Shown here one piece after another: positions 1 through 10,451 of a stretch of DNA of 64,000 nt; position 1 is the first letter of the stretch, and each line of letters starts with the position of its first letter. This DNA comes from Pristionchus mayeri (Eukaryota > Nematoda > Chromadorea > Rhabditida > Neodiplogasteridae). The stretch lies in contig BTRK01000002.1 in NCBI GenBank assembly GCA_036245805.1, positions 25,165,067 to 25,229,066 of the forward strand. Reading direction: 5' to 3'. The notes below the pieces were generated by a model. The model made no database searches. It was not told the origin of the DNA and saw only the letters and a list, made by a program, of their open reading frames with translations. The translations under genes and the position numbers were made by a program.

Positions 1-144
1 GTATAGGCCATAAATGGGCTTCCGATCTCTGCACAGGTTGGATATCAATGATATGTTTAGGGTCAGGTGAGAAATAATCTTTGTGACAGAGAGACTAATA
101 GCCGGAGGGTGAATGAAGAGGAGAGGTGAAGTGTTGCTGAACTA
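1..144 (-). repeat. Inverted copy of the RING-gene 5' flank
   Basis: The reverse complement of this stretch matches 7138-7279 nearly base for base, and part of it matches 14490-14595, which lies upstream of the third RING gene. It therefore looks like the 5' flank of another RING-unit copy in the opposite orientation, whose gene would lie left of the window. It forms the outermost arm of the inverted repeat that closes at about 7290. Confidence 0.75.
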
Positions 145-604
145 TCGTACATGTTAGAAAAATCGGAACGGCAACCGAGGTGCACCGGGTAAATTTCACG
201 TTTTGGAGTAATTGCGAATACGCAAATTTGGAAGCTGTGATTGTGTTCATAATTTTTATCATGGTCGATTTGCCGGAATCGACCCGGATATGCCCGGTTA
301 ATTATGGCTAGAAATCGATAAATCGAAAGCAAAGAATTATGGTGCGATTACGGTATCTTGTAAACCTCACCAAGCTCGGTGAGTTTTCCAAAATACCGTA
401 ATCGCACAAAAATTTTGTGTATTTGATTTATCGATTTCCAGCCATATTTAACCGAACATGTCCGGGCCGATTCCGGCAAATCGACCATGATTAAAATTAT
501 GAGCACAATCACAGCTTCCAAATTTACGTATTCGCAATTACTCCGAAAAGTGAAATTTACCCGGTGCGGCTCGGTGGCCGTTCCGATTTTGCTAACATGT
601 ACGA
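145..604. mobile_element. Palindromic 460-bp MITE with TA target duplication
   Basis: The two halves are inverted copies of each other over almost the whole length, with a centre near 374 (a small ctcacc/ggtgag hairpin). The termini are tcgtacatgttag and its complement. The unoccupied version of the site is the complement of 7125-7140; comparing them shows that only a TA is duplicated (143-144 and 605-606). This fits a non-autonomous Tc1/mariner-type insertion. Open frames inside it are by-products of the palindrome. Confidence 0.8.
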
Positions 605-782
605 TAGATGATATATTAGCGACTATTTGCGAAAATTGACCAGGGGCCGTACAGTGAAAAATATCTCAGAGATTTTCCTTCAAAATCATACTTTTTCTCA
701 ATAAAATGTAAAAATTGCATATTATTTGTATCGTTTCAAGGCGAAATATTGCATAACTTCTGCATTGGTCGTGACCATCTGG

Positions 783-1118
783 CATGGCATACTGAAGAAA
801 ATTTCAAAAAATGTGAATTTTTCATTTTTGTTATTTCTTCTTCTAACTTTTCCAAACATGTATTGGAGTGATGTAGAAGTGGAAAATTCTCTTTTGGAAG
901 ACCAATTCGCGTTTGCGTGCTTGGCATGACAAAATTTTTAGTAATTTTTTATTTTTAATATTTAAATTTATTTATCGAAACATACTCACATACTCGTCAA
1001 CCAAAAGAACATTTTCCACTTCTACATCACTCCAATACATGTTTGGAAAAATTAGAAGAAGAAATAACAAAAATGAATAATTCACATTTTTTGAAATTTT
1101 CTTCAGTATGCCATGTTT
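783..1118. repeat. Internal hairpin, about 120-bp arms
   Basis: Sequence from about 783 to 903 recurs inverted at about 1000-1118 with a loop near 97 bp. The arms contain the matching words catggcatactgaag and cttcagtatgccatg. The open frames at 726-929 and 736-927 come from this repeat and are not genes. Confidence 0.7.
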
Positions 1119-1309
1119 GAGTGAAAAATGCAAAAAAAAGGCCTACCCTAAATTTTGCTTATAATATTTTTATATCAAGTAAGAACACATATACTTTCAT
1201 ATTCTGCATTAAAAATCTGTATCACTCTAAAGCTTGATAGGAAAAATATTTTTTATTTTGTTCAAAAACTCGTTTTTCAAGCGCATAGTGTTTAATTGTT
1301 ACCCAATCG

Positions 1310-1592
1310 TCTTGCTCACAGCATGAAAGTTTCTGGAAATGTTTTTCCGCACATTTTAAGACTAAAACCAACTCTCCCGCGCGTCTGGGAGCTGAAATAG
1401 AGTATAGCCAGATGCAAAACCGGAAAATTCCTAAAAGCCGGCTCTGGGACCAATGACCTATATTTTTCGAAATCATCTCTCTAGGGTATTCTCCCATCAT
1501 AGTAGGAGCCCAAACGTCAACAACTTTTTCGAAAATGTTCCCGGGGGGTGCTTTTTTCATCCACTGACTCGTGATACACGTGATAATTGTTC
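1310..1592. repeat. Partial end of the atcacgcgt foldback family (copy A)
   Basis: This stretch carries the terminal module shared with the elements at 2492-5020 and 24212-25978: the word ccggaaaattcctaaaagccggctctgg-like core (1420-1445), a flanking hairpin-like gagctga stretch, and the end actcgtgatacacgtgataatt. No inverted partner was found to its left, so it looks truncated. Confidence 0.6.
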
Positions 1593-1868
1593 ACTCCTGA
1601 TTGTACCCATAAGCCCAGTGGACTCGCTCCTATTGAGGCCTTCCCCATTCCCTCTGGCCATGGTCCCCGGAGACAATAGTATTTTAAGGCCAATCATCCC
1701 CTCATCCATCTTCCACTCTCATCGGAAGCTTCCAGTCACCACAGCCAATATACTGAGTGACGCATGTTCATTCTCAACATTCGTCTGTTCCTCATCTCGT
1801 TGTTCCTCCTCTTCCTCTCGCTTTTGTATTTCTAATATCCAATCATTTCAGGAAATTATCAAGCTGAC

Positions 1869-4800
1869 ATGTCAATCGTTCAAAGAATGGAAAAGGTACA
1901 CATTTGAAATCTAGTTTAGAGTTAGAAGTTATGGTAACTCCCTAGAGTGTATAGAATGAGAAAGTATTTCTTTCGTTTTTCGAATTCCACTGAACACTCA
2001 GTTTTCACGGCACTACGTCGGATGAGAACTATAACATCGTTCTGCCTTTGAAATATCAATGGCGGCATGACATCACCATTCACATCTTGCCCATTGCCGT
2101 TTTTACCAAAATGACCATTGCAGCGCCTCCTCGACCTTCCCAATGAGCTTCTTAATGGGATAGTGCAACCGCTAAATCTGGATGACCGGACAAGCCTCTG
2201 CTTAGTGAACCGTCGCATCAATGGCATTGAGATGAGAGCGAACCACCGCAGAACTCAACGAGTGGATATAGTAAAGGTAAGAAACAATCACTAGATAATT
2301 TCTTCTTTTACAAGTAATATCTGCCAATTGTATGATAATTTAGTATGCAAATTATCTTTGTTCAGAATGAGTGCCTTGAAATCGTCACTCGCGAAGGGTT
2401 TTCTGAGTTCAAATTCGAGCAGAATTCACCAGTGGAAAACCCGTCTTGGTTCCTTCAGCGTCTGAAGATGAATGCTCTGTCAATCAAGGTGAATATAACA
2501 CGTGTATCGCGAGCCACTGGATGAGTGCGAGAACATTTTTAAATTTTTGTCTCAAATTTAATCCATATTGTGTTGGTATAATACCCTGGAGTAATGATTT
2601 TGAAAAATGTAGGTCATTGGTTCCAGAGCCGCTTTTAGGAATTTTCCGGTTTTGCCCCCGGCTCTACTGTATTTCAGCTCCCAGTTGAGCTAGAAAGGTG
2701 GCATTGGTCTTAAAATGCGCGGAAAATTATTTCCAATAACTTTTATGTTGGCGACTTTTTTGTGCGGAGAGAAATAAAAATGTCAGCAGCGAAAAACCAT
2801 TTGTTGACCAACAAAAAAAATTTTTTTTCTTAAGCCTGTTACTATATACAAAATGTTTTTGCTGATTATAGTAGAAGGAGTCATTGCGTGTCCAAGAAAA
2901 ATAAGGGCGAGGTGCTCAACCTACCACCTTGTTGTCTTTTTTTGATCAAATCATGAAATATCCAAAAATAGAAAAAATAGTTTTTTTTTGAAACCTTTGC
3001 AAACATGTTCCGCGACGTCAGAATGGAACAATTAAAGCCATATTAACGACATTTGAGTGTTTATTACTAAAAAATACAACCTTGGGAAATATTGCGACGT
3101 TTTAAATAATGCCTTGTTTTCACGGCGTATTTGATATTATTCTCTCTCGCTGTTGAATAATTCGCATATTTATTTTTTCTCAGTATTAACGAATGTTTAT
3201 TTGAGAACTTTAAATTGTGCAATGAACTTAGAGAGTATCTCTCGGTTGTTATAGTCCTGCGTCGCACTAGTTCTCACTTTTTTTAAATTCAAATCACGAA
3301 ATCTCGAAAAAAAAAATTAAATAAATTTTCGCTAAGATGTGCATTGTGTTTTTGGGAGTACCTTAGATTTGGAAAGTTCATTGTTGGTTGATCATAATAG
3401 TAATACATGGATTAAGAATATTTCCTTATTAATAGAAGCGGGTTAATGGTTACAATAGAACGAAATTTGTATCAATCGTATTCAGTTGCCTTTTTCGGGA
3501 TTGGGGAGTAGTATGGGTCATCAACATTGGTAAATGCTTTGTTGAGGAAATCAAGTGATAAGTTCATGAACACCTTCCTCTGTGTAGATTAGATCCTCTT
3601 CCTGGGGTTCCACTTCCACCTCCTCATGGAAGTCATCGTCGTCCTCATCGGGTTCCGTTGCTCGTCTGAACACTCTCAGCTTCGGCAGGGCTGCTCTCAG
3701 TGTGTTGAGGTAGTTCTTCAGCTGATTCAAGGTCATCCAATCCCTTGGCTGGATCGACTTCTCCGCTCTCATGAGCCTCTCGGCCTCATCCCCCTTCAGC
3801 TTCTTGTTGTGTCTTGCATACTCATCGAACTTCTTCTTGATGAATGCCTTCGTTGCATCGGGATATCGTCCAGTCTTCCTTCCGAATCTCAGGGCCCATC
3901 CTTCGGGTAGTTCAGGAGCAGCTTTTCCTTTCAGGCTCTTCAATAGATCAAAAACAGGAGAGACGGGGACTGGCTTACAAGTTTCTTCGATGTTCCTTAT
4001 GTAGAGACACAATGCTCTATCGCGAATCTTCATATGTTCCGGTCTGATCTTATGATCTCCGGAATCCAGATGCCTCAGATAGTTCGACCAGCGAATGAAT
4101 GCTGCGCCGCAATGGCAGTAGAAGAGCGATTTCTGTGGAGTTCCAGCTGTATTCAAAGGGCCTGTATTCTTGGGTTTGACGATGTCGTCGTCCCGATTGT
4201 TGGGTTCCTCATCGTAGGGCACACTTCCTTCCTTCGGCAAGATCCAGAAGGTAGGCTCCTCTTTCTGCGTTGGGTCCTTGATGGAATTGCCAATGATCTC
4301 TCGATCTCTCTTGTTCACCTCCGGAATGGCCAATTTTCCACCGCTCTTGGCGATGACGAGGTGAGCTTTGGTCGGGTTCAGGTTGTGAATGGTCATTCCT
4401 TCACCGATGCCAAAGAACCGTCATACTTTAGTAATAAACACTCAAATGTCGTTAATATGGCTTTAATTGTTCCATTCTGACGTCGCGGAATATGTTTGCA
4501 AAGGTTTCAAAAAAAAACTATTTTTTTCTATTTTTAGATATTTCATGATTTGATCAAAAAAATGACAACAAGGTGGTAGGTTGAGCACCTCGCCCTTATT
4601 TTTCTTGGACACGCAATGACTCCTTCTACTATAATCAGCAAAAACATTTTGTATATAGTAACAGGCTTAAGAAAAAAAAATTTTTTTGTTGGTCAACAAA
4701 TGGTTTTTCGCTGCTGACATTTTTATTTCTTTCCGCACAAAAAAGTCGCCAACATAAAAATTATTGGAAATAATTTTCCGCGCATTTTAAGACCAATGCC

Positions 4801-6084
4801 ACCTTTCTAGCTCAACTGGGAGCTGGAAAAAAGTAGAGCCGGGGACAAAACCGGAAAATTCCTGAAAGCCGGCTCTGGAGCCAATGACCTACATTTTTCA
4901 AAATCATTACTCCAGGGTATTATACTAAAACAATATGGATTAAATTTGAGACAAAAATTTAAAAATGTTCTCGACTGGTAAATTTTTCATTCACTGACTC
5001 GTGATACGCGTGATAATTATCATTTAAATCCCTCCTGATAACTGTGGGTTAGTTATTCGATGGCATGCGATAACCGATTTATTGACAGACTTCACTGGAC
5101 GACGTAGCTCTGCAGTGGCTTCAATGCGTGATGATGTCACTCGATTTCAAGGAATTGCTCTTCGACGTCTACGATGAACTTTCGGAAAGGTGGTACACTA
5201 ATTAGTACTTGAATTGACCTACTCCATATCCTTCCATATCGAGTAGTTTATGGTTTCGTAAGCAAATATTTTTATTGCATAATTGATTGACTGTTCCCAC
5301 TCTGGTGATAGAGAGGGCGGGGAGAGTTGTCTGATTTTGAATTTTCGGTAACTTTACATTTTCCGATCCAATTAATCATAAGTTGCAATAATGCAAATTT
5401 CCAGGATGCTCTATCACATCCTTCACAATCGTTCTTCCATCAATTCCGTTACTCTTTGGTAGCATGGAGACAATTCCGAGAACGCGAAGCACCTACTACT
5501 GCAACTTCCGCCTATGGAAAAATGCAGTTTACTCGTTGAAGTAAGTAGAAAATATTCCACATTTTTTGATCCAATAAATTAATGGAGATTTGAACCATCA
5601 CTTGCTATATTTTCAGGGATCTGTTCGCATTGATGATGAAATTCTCCTGTACCTGGTTGGACATTGCACCGCATCGGTTAGCATTAAACGTCGGATCTGT
5701 GACGTCACTGCAAGTGGGCTTGCACGTTTTCGAGGTGAGTGCTTACGCATAACCAGCCATATCTATCTACAAGACTCCCTAGAACACCGATACCATAGTC
5801 TTTCCACTATGTGCCTGCTAGCCGATTTTTTGGCATTACTTGCACTAAAAGAAGAATTTCAGATGATCTGCAGTTCTAAAACGACTAGAAGAGTGGTCTT
5901 CGGAGCGCCGCCAGAAGCTGTAATTCAATTCCTTCTCACTCTGGATAATCGTCGATTCGAAAAGCATGGAGACACGCCGTATGGAGATCCGGAGATGAGA
6001 GCGAGAGATACCCAGAGTGGCGCGACCTTCTCTTGCAATGTCCTCGAGTGTCTGGTGGTAATGGAGAAGCGAGATCGTGTCTAG
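1869..6084 (+). CDS. F-box gene with a transposon in an intron; possibly decayed
   Basis: Exons recognised: 1869-1895 (a possible start, nine codons), 2124-2276, 2366-2488, 5116-5189, 5404-5540, 5617-5734 and 5863-6084 (ends TAG). The second exon encodes an F-box start, LLDLPNELLNGIVQPL, then SLCLVNRRING, a typical SKP1-binding F-box helix pattern, so the product should be a substrate adaptor of an SCF ubiquitin ligase. Phases agree across the first four exons and the last three. They do not agree between 5189 and 5404, so either an exon is missing from the model or the gene is damaged. The 2492-5020 transposon begins just after the donor at 2488. The C-terminal part (LFALMMKFSCTWLDIAPHRL) has no motif I recognise. 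The paralog at 17733 shares the same N-terminal pattern. Confidence 0.55.
2492..5020. mobile_element. 2.5-kb transposon with about 575-bp inverted ends and a zinc-finger gene (copy B)
   Basis: The arms are about 2492-3067 and 4437-5020 and are near-identical inverted copies; the inner end of each arm is marked by aaacactcaaatgtcgtta or its complement. The outer end reads like atcacgcgtatcacgag. Between the arms are one clear gene on the minus strand (3551-4396) and about 480 bp of non-coding DNA. The ends are related to the partial copy at 1310-1592 and to the foldback at 24212-25978. It sits inside an intron of the F-box gene. Confidence 0.8.
3551..4396 (-). CDS. Element-borne zinc-finger protein (281 aa)
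   Basis: A single uninterrupted frame lies between the transposon arms. A C2H2-like finger lies at residues 93-115 (C94, C96, H109, H115); the Cys pair is only one residue apart, which is unusual. Residues 163-232 match a pattern I know from C2H2-linked proteins of invertebrate transposon-like genes: GWALR, then RK..R+, an FxxKFDE helix, EAERLMR, and DWMTLNQLKNYL. The C-terminus (248-270) is strongly acidic. There is no DDE/DDD signature, so calling it a transposase would be a guess; it may bind element ends. The start used is only 40 bp inside the arm, and no earlier exon was seen. Confidence 0.7.
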   Translation of the reverse strand: MTIHNLNPTKAHLVIAKSGGKLAIPEVNKRDREIIGNSIKDPTQKEEPTFWILPKEGSVPYDEEPNNRDDDIVKPKNTGPLNTAGTPQKSLFYCHCGAAFIRWSNYLRHLDSGDHKIRPEHMKIRDRALCLYIRNIEETCKPVPVSPVFDLLKSLKGKAAPELPEGWALRFGRKTGRYPDATKAFIKKKFDEYARHNKKLKGDEAERLMRAEKSIQPRDWMTLNQLKNYLNTLRAALPKLRVFRRATEPDEDDDDFHEEVEVEPQEEDLIYTEEGVHELIT

Positions 6085-6289
6085 AGAAGGGGTTGATTAT
6101 TGAGCGTATTTTTATCACAGATATCACAGTAAATTGCATGACGTCTTTAATTCAGTATATTGTGTGCGTCTTTCACTGATAAAATTATGGAAACGAACTT
6201 CTACTGAATCATTTGGTAGTAACATGATGTTTAAAAATCTCAAATATTATTTGCATATAACACGGATCTCCTGTAAAAATGCAGGAACC
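6085..6289. other. Unannotated AT-rich stretch
   Basis: This is the 3' flank of the F-box gene up to the repeat at 6290. No coding pattern or RNA gene was seen. Confidence 0.5.
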
Positions 6290-6780
6290 TATGCGTAGAG
6301 ACCGCAAGCTCCGCCCACTGAGGAGATAGGGAATCCCTCAAAACATGGATTGAGGGACTACGCCTCGAATTGTGAACCAGGACGATCTAAGCTGATTTCG
6401 GCAGCTATTTGGTTGCTTAACAAATGGCCTCTGGAGCAGCTTGATCGCACAACTCTAATTAGGTCAGCATACGCTAATTAAGTACATGGGTAGGGATTTA
6501 ACAGGGTTGTAGTGTACTTGCATAGCTGCTCCACTCACATTTTGTAATATAACCCTAATTACTAAGATTAAGCAGAAAAAAAATACAAATAAATATTAAA
6601 TTTCATGCGTAGCTGATTGTTAAAAATTATAATTAAAAATTAGGGAAAAATGTAACAGCACTTCGCCCTCTGGGTTTCGAACCTTCGAAAATCGGGCGTA
6701 AGAGTAAAGGCTCTACCAGTTGTTCCTGCTTGTTAAAGAGTACTACAATCTCTTACTGCTTGTCGCATTTTCCCCGCTAT
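6290..6780 (-). repeat. tRNA-like dispersed repeat (SINE-like), minus orientation
   Basis: Read on the minus strand, the start of this segment contains a pol III A-box-like ggtagagc and a B-box-like ggttcgaaaccc, about 30 bp apart. This is followed by sequence shared with 45110-45530, including cttaattagcgtatgctgac and gcggtctct/gtggtctct. The same module thus occurs in two related foldback elements. Anticodon pairing is poor, so it is not a functional tRNA gene. Confidence 0.6.
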
Positions 6781-7137
6781 CCCGATTTTGAGCAATCTGC
6801 CGTAGTGTACCAGCGCCAGGTTTTTGGAAAATAATTAGCTTCAAAGATGAGATATCGCCCAAATTCAAAAAGCGTGATGTTGTTCATGTCCATGGGGACA
6901 AATTAGGCACAGAAACAGAGTCGTGTGACTATTTTGGCAAAACACTTGTGGTCTCTACATGTAGGAGCCTATTTCAGATTGTGCTCTAGAAGCTTCGGAT
7001 TTGAATTCGAAATTTTCAGTTATCGATTTGCACTCTACGTGAAAAGATACTCTTAGGGACATCTTAAAATCAACACTCTATTTTTCACTGTACGGCCCCT
7101 GGTCAATTATCGCAGATAGTAACTCACATATCATCTA

Positions 7138-7692
7138 GTTCAGCAACACTTCATCTCAACTCTTCATTCACCCTCTGGCTATTAGTCTCTCTATCACAAA
7201 GATTATTTCTCACCTGACCCTAAACATATCATTGATATCCAACCTGTGCAGAGATTGGAAGCCCATTTATGGCCTATACCAGAGTTGGAAGGTTGTATTC
7301 TAGTTGGAATGGCGGTTTTTAGCTCACTATGCATTCCCTCGTTTACTCCTCTTCACTTTCCCTGAGCTCTTTCTTCCTCTATCCCTCTCTTCCTTATTTT
7401 TATTTATTTTAGTATTTCATGATTTAATAGACAGTTTTTAGCTATCTTAGTGTGATGAGTCACATCCTCCTCCCATTCAATCTTTCTGATTTCAACTTGA
7501 TCTAGTACCTTCTTTTTCTACCTATCTCTCCTATCCTCCTCCCTTTTGAGTCTATCCTAGCCTTAAATATTTCCGTTTTCAAGTAATTATTTTTTCTCAT
7601 TCGCTCACATAACTAAGTAGTGTATTCAATCCAGTGAGGCAGAATTACTATTCGTTCACATCGTCGCTCATCATTTTTCATCTTCTTCAGAA
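7138..7692 (+). repeat. 5' flank of RING copy 1 (repeated upstream sequence)
   Basis: The sequence from 7138 to about 7300 is repeated inverted at 1-144 and directly at 14480-14620. The pyrimidine-rich stretch up to the start codon is repeated before all three RING genes. A splice acceptor (cttcttcag) lies two bases before the ATG, which suggests a 5'-UTR intron or a trans-splicing site. Confidence 0.65.
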
Positions 7693-8541
7693 ATGGCTCC
7701 AGTCCTCCGTCCCCGCGTCGCTTCTTCATCAGCTCCCTTTCGTCAGTCTACAGCACGAGTTCAGAAGGAAGAAGTTCATGAGTGCACAATCTGCAAAAGG
7801 AAACAGGCCAAGGTACGATATTACCTCTACGATGGATGAAGTGGAGCACTGAAAGGGCATGCAAGGAGATACTGGGTTACTCGAAACGTTTCAGCATATG
7901 GCTACAACCATCGATTGCTCACACGGCTTCCATGGAACTTGCATCAAGAAATGGATCGAAACTAAGATGGTGCGTGAAATTGGAATATGAAGCATGTGTA
8001 TTCAAACTCGTATATCCCTTGGGCGTTCATAAGTTCTAATTAAATGAAAGATGAAGTGGAAGCATGCAAAGGAAACAACAATAAATGATTTCAGAAGTCG
8101 AATGACACTCCCTCCTGCCCCAACTGCCGAGCCACGATCACTTTCACCGAGAGAAAGGAGAAGAAGAGCGAACTCCCTAAGGTCAGAGATTTTCAGCAAT
8201 TTTTATAACTTACACCTGTGAACGATAGCCTATTTCAACCCAGGGTTTGTTGTCATCGTTCGATGTTAAAATTGAGCAAAAGTACTAAAGCGATAAGAAT
8301 TGAAGGTTAAACACAGCAAGTTAAGGTGAGAAATGCCGATCCGAGAGAGGAAGAGACTCCTTCGATTGTCTCCACTCTCACACCCATCCAATTGACTCTC
8401 GTCGCGTCGGGATTCAGGCGTCGAATTCCCGTGTTCCTCCCTCAAGGACAACTGCAGAGGATCCGGGCTCTCTATGGCGCCAATCGTAATCAGGATAGTA
8501 CCACTTCTCTTGTCTTTTCTCGCAGGAATTCTCGACCGTGA
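7693..8541 (+). CDS. RING-finger (RING-H2) protein, tandem copy 1
   Basis: Four exons with all phases closed: 7693-7812, 7895-7969, 8095-8181, 8317-8541, giving 168 aa. The RING ligands are spread over three exons: C31-x2-C34, then C48-x-H50-x2-H53-x2-C56, then C73-x2-C76. This is a C3H2C3 spacing with W60 following, as in E2-binding RING domains, so an E3 ubiquitin ligase activity is likely. The C-terminal 75 residues have no recognised motif. The protein lacks a signal peptide or membrane segment. Copies 2 and 3 have the same exon lengths. Confidence 0.85.
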
Positions 8542-9068
8542 ATATCCAAGAAGAAGCTTTTCACAATTTTTTGAGATCTCATTTGGTATTCATTCTTTGT
8601 ATTCCATTTTTCTCAATAAAGATAAAGTTATTATAAAAATATAAATACGTCGGAATCAGACAGGAGTCTGGGGACAAGGTTAGGGACCACAACGTAGATT
8701 GCCGAACTGTCGCAATTAACGGGAAATATCGCGCCAATTGTCCATGAGGAACCTAATAAGATGATACTTTTGACCGTTTGTCGATATCTCAACTCTAACT
8801 CGTACTATGGTTCGAAAAGTGTTCTCGAGTAGTTCAACGGGTGCCCGTAAACAAAGCATGTGGGCGGAGCCTATTCCGATGCGTAGTAATCAACTATCGT
8901 CAGAGGAACGGCTCTCTGTCAGGGAACCGTGTGTTCGTTCCCCGTCTCTTACAAGACTTTTGCAGATAGTAGAGATAAACAGCGGAAGTCGTATTCTAAT
9001 AAATACGCGTACTCTCCGATCGTTTTTTGCAATCGACTATTCGAAATTAAGACGATTTTATATTGTAT
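8542..9068. other. 3' flank of RING copy 1
   Basis: An AATAAA-like signal (aataaagataaag) lies near 8616, followed by AT-rich and mixed sequence. No gene was recognised; short open frames at 8807-9189 have no family features. Confidence 0.5.
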
Positions 9069-10333
9069 TAGGTTGGTCATAAAGTTTTGCGCGATTTCGG
9101 ACCCCAAGTTTGAGTTCGTATATTTTCTTTTGCTCAAATCGCCACGTATTGTCCTGATGACGTTATATAGGGACATGTTCGACCTTTAGAAAAATATAGT
9201 TGAAATATTCCAAGTATTTCTACTAAGCGAGAAATCAAGATCTGCGTAACTTTGAATTTTTCAGAAAAAAATAAGATTTTATTTAAAGTTGCTGTACTTC
9301 GCAGATAAATTTTGAGATGGAGACTCACAAAGTTTATTAAAAAGCACTAGGCGTACACTACCTAGTTTCAAAAAGAGAGACCTGCCGAATTCTAAATGGG
9401 CTTCGTAGAGGTCAATGAAACCCAGGCACTTAGAAAAATAAGATTTCTATCGAGCACATCACCTGTTTCGAGGATTGACGCAGGTGACCTCTACCTATGG
9501 GCGCTGTAATCAATACTTACATGGTTCTCTATTATATCAATATTTAAGAGCCCAGTTTTCTTTCTCATCTAAAAACGTGATATTTGTAACTCAATTATTT
9601 TGCAAAGAAAACGTCAAAAAACGTGACATGGAGGGTCTTCAAGCACGGCTCACCCTAGAAAAAGTAGCGACCTCCACAATATTCCTAAGTAGTGAGTGAT
9701 AGGGCAAGGGTTGTTCGTTAATTTTAACAGGAAAGTAGCGCCGTTCAAACCACATGTCTAGCACAAAAAAGCCTAAAGTGTGTATTTCGATGTTCTAAAT
9801 TGGGCACCTAAAATCCGAAGAACCATGTTCGTGAATGGAGAGCTCCATTATCCCCCAAAGGGAATTGTGACTTGTACTGGAAAGGTAGTTCACAATCATG
9901 AATAATTGAAATCTCAAGAACTGTCGGCATAGATATAGCACTCCAAAATTTATCTTGACAAGTGCCATTAAAACCCACAGATCGGATTACGCGCATATTT
10001 CTAATATGCCCTTTGTGGCTGGTCAGTCTCAACATCATCAGTACGATATATTCCCATCATACTTTACTACTGTGGTTTAGATTGGGTCCTATCTCCGTTC
10101 TAAATGAATATCAAATCCTTTGAAAAGTCAGGTCGTTGATCATCCACATGAAGTTTGGTACATCGCCTTATTCTTTTCCTTGATCGGACAGATCTATGAT
10201 AGTGTACTCTAAAGAGAGTATAAAAGCCTCTATCTACCACTAAAAGATCTACGTTGATTGGACAACAACGAACGATTGTAGATGCAAGAATGCACTTTAG
10301 TCAAAATCGCGCAAAACTTTATGACCAACCTGA
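9069..10333. mobile_element. Mariner-type non-autonomous element
   Basis: The ends are inverted copies of ttaggttggtcataaagttt continuing into tgcgcgattt (left end at 9069, right end at about 10333), flanked by TA. The 1.27 kb length suits mariner, but no frame encodes a transposase with the DD34D pattern. It is either a decayed copy or a derivative filled with unrelated DNA. Confidence 0.7.
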
Positions 10334-10451
10334 TATTAGCACAGAATTGATAATAAAAATCTGGGAAACCATGTCGGACTTGTCCGAAAGACGAATATTC
10401 ATCGGAAGTACAAAAATTGGAGAATACATGACCTTCCAATCGATTTTTTGT

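Larger units (their letters stand above)
612..7131. mobile_element. Large terminal-inverted-repeat unit enclosing an F-box gene
   Basis: Both ends carry the same inverted end sequence, including gaccaggggccgtacagtg near 640 and its complement near 7085-7105, next to ATAT. The ends are clearly related to those of the foldback element at 44257-46611. The right side also shares more than 100 bp of sub-terminal sequence and an internal tRNA-like module with that element. Inside lie a hairpin, an F-box gene and a nested transposon. It is either one composite element that captured a gene or two half-elements flanking a host gene; the sequence alone does not decide. Confidence 0.5.
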
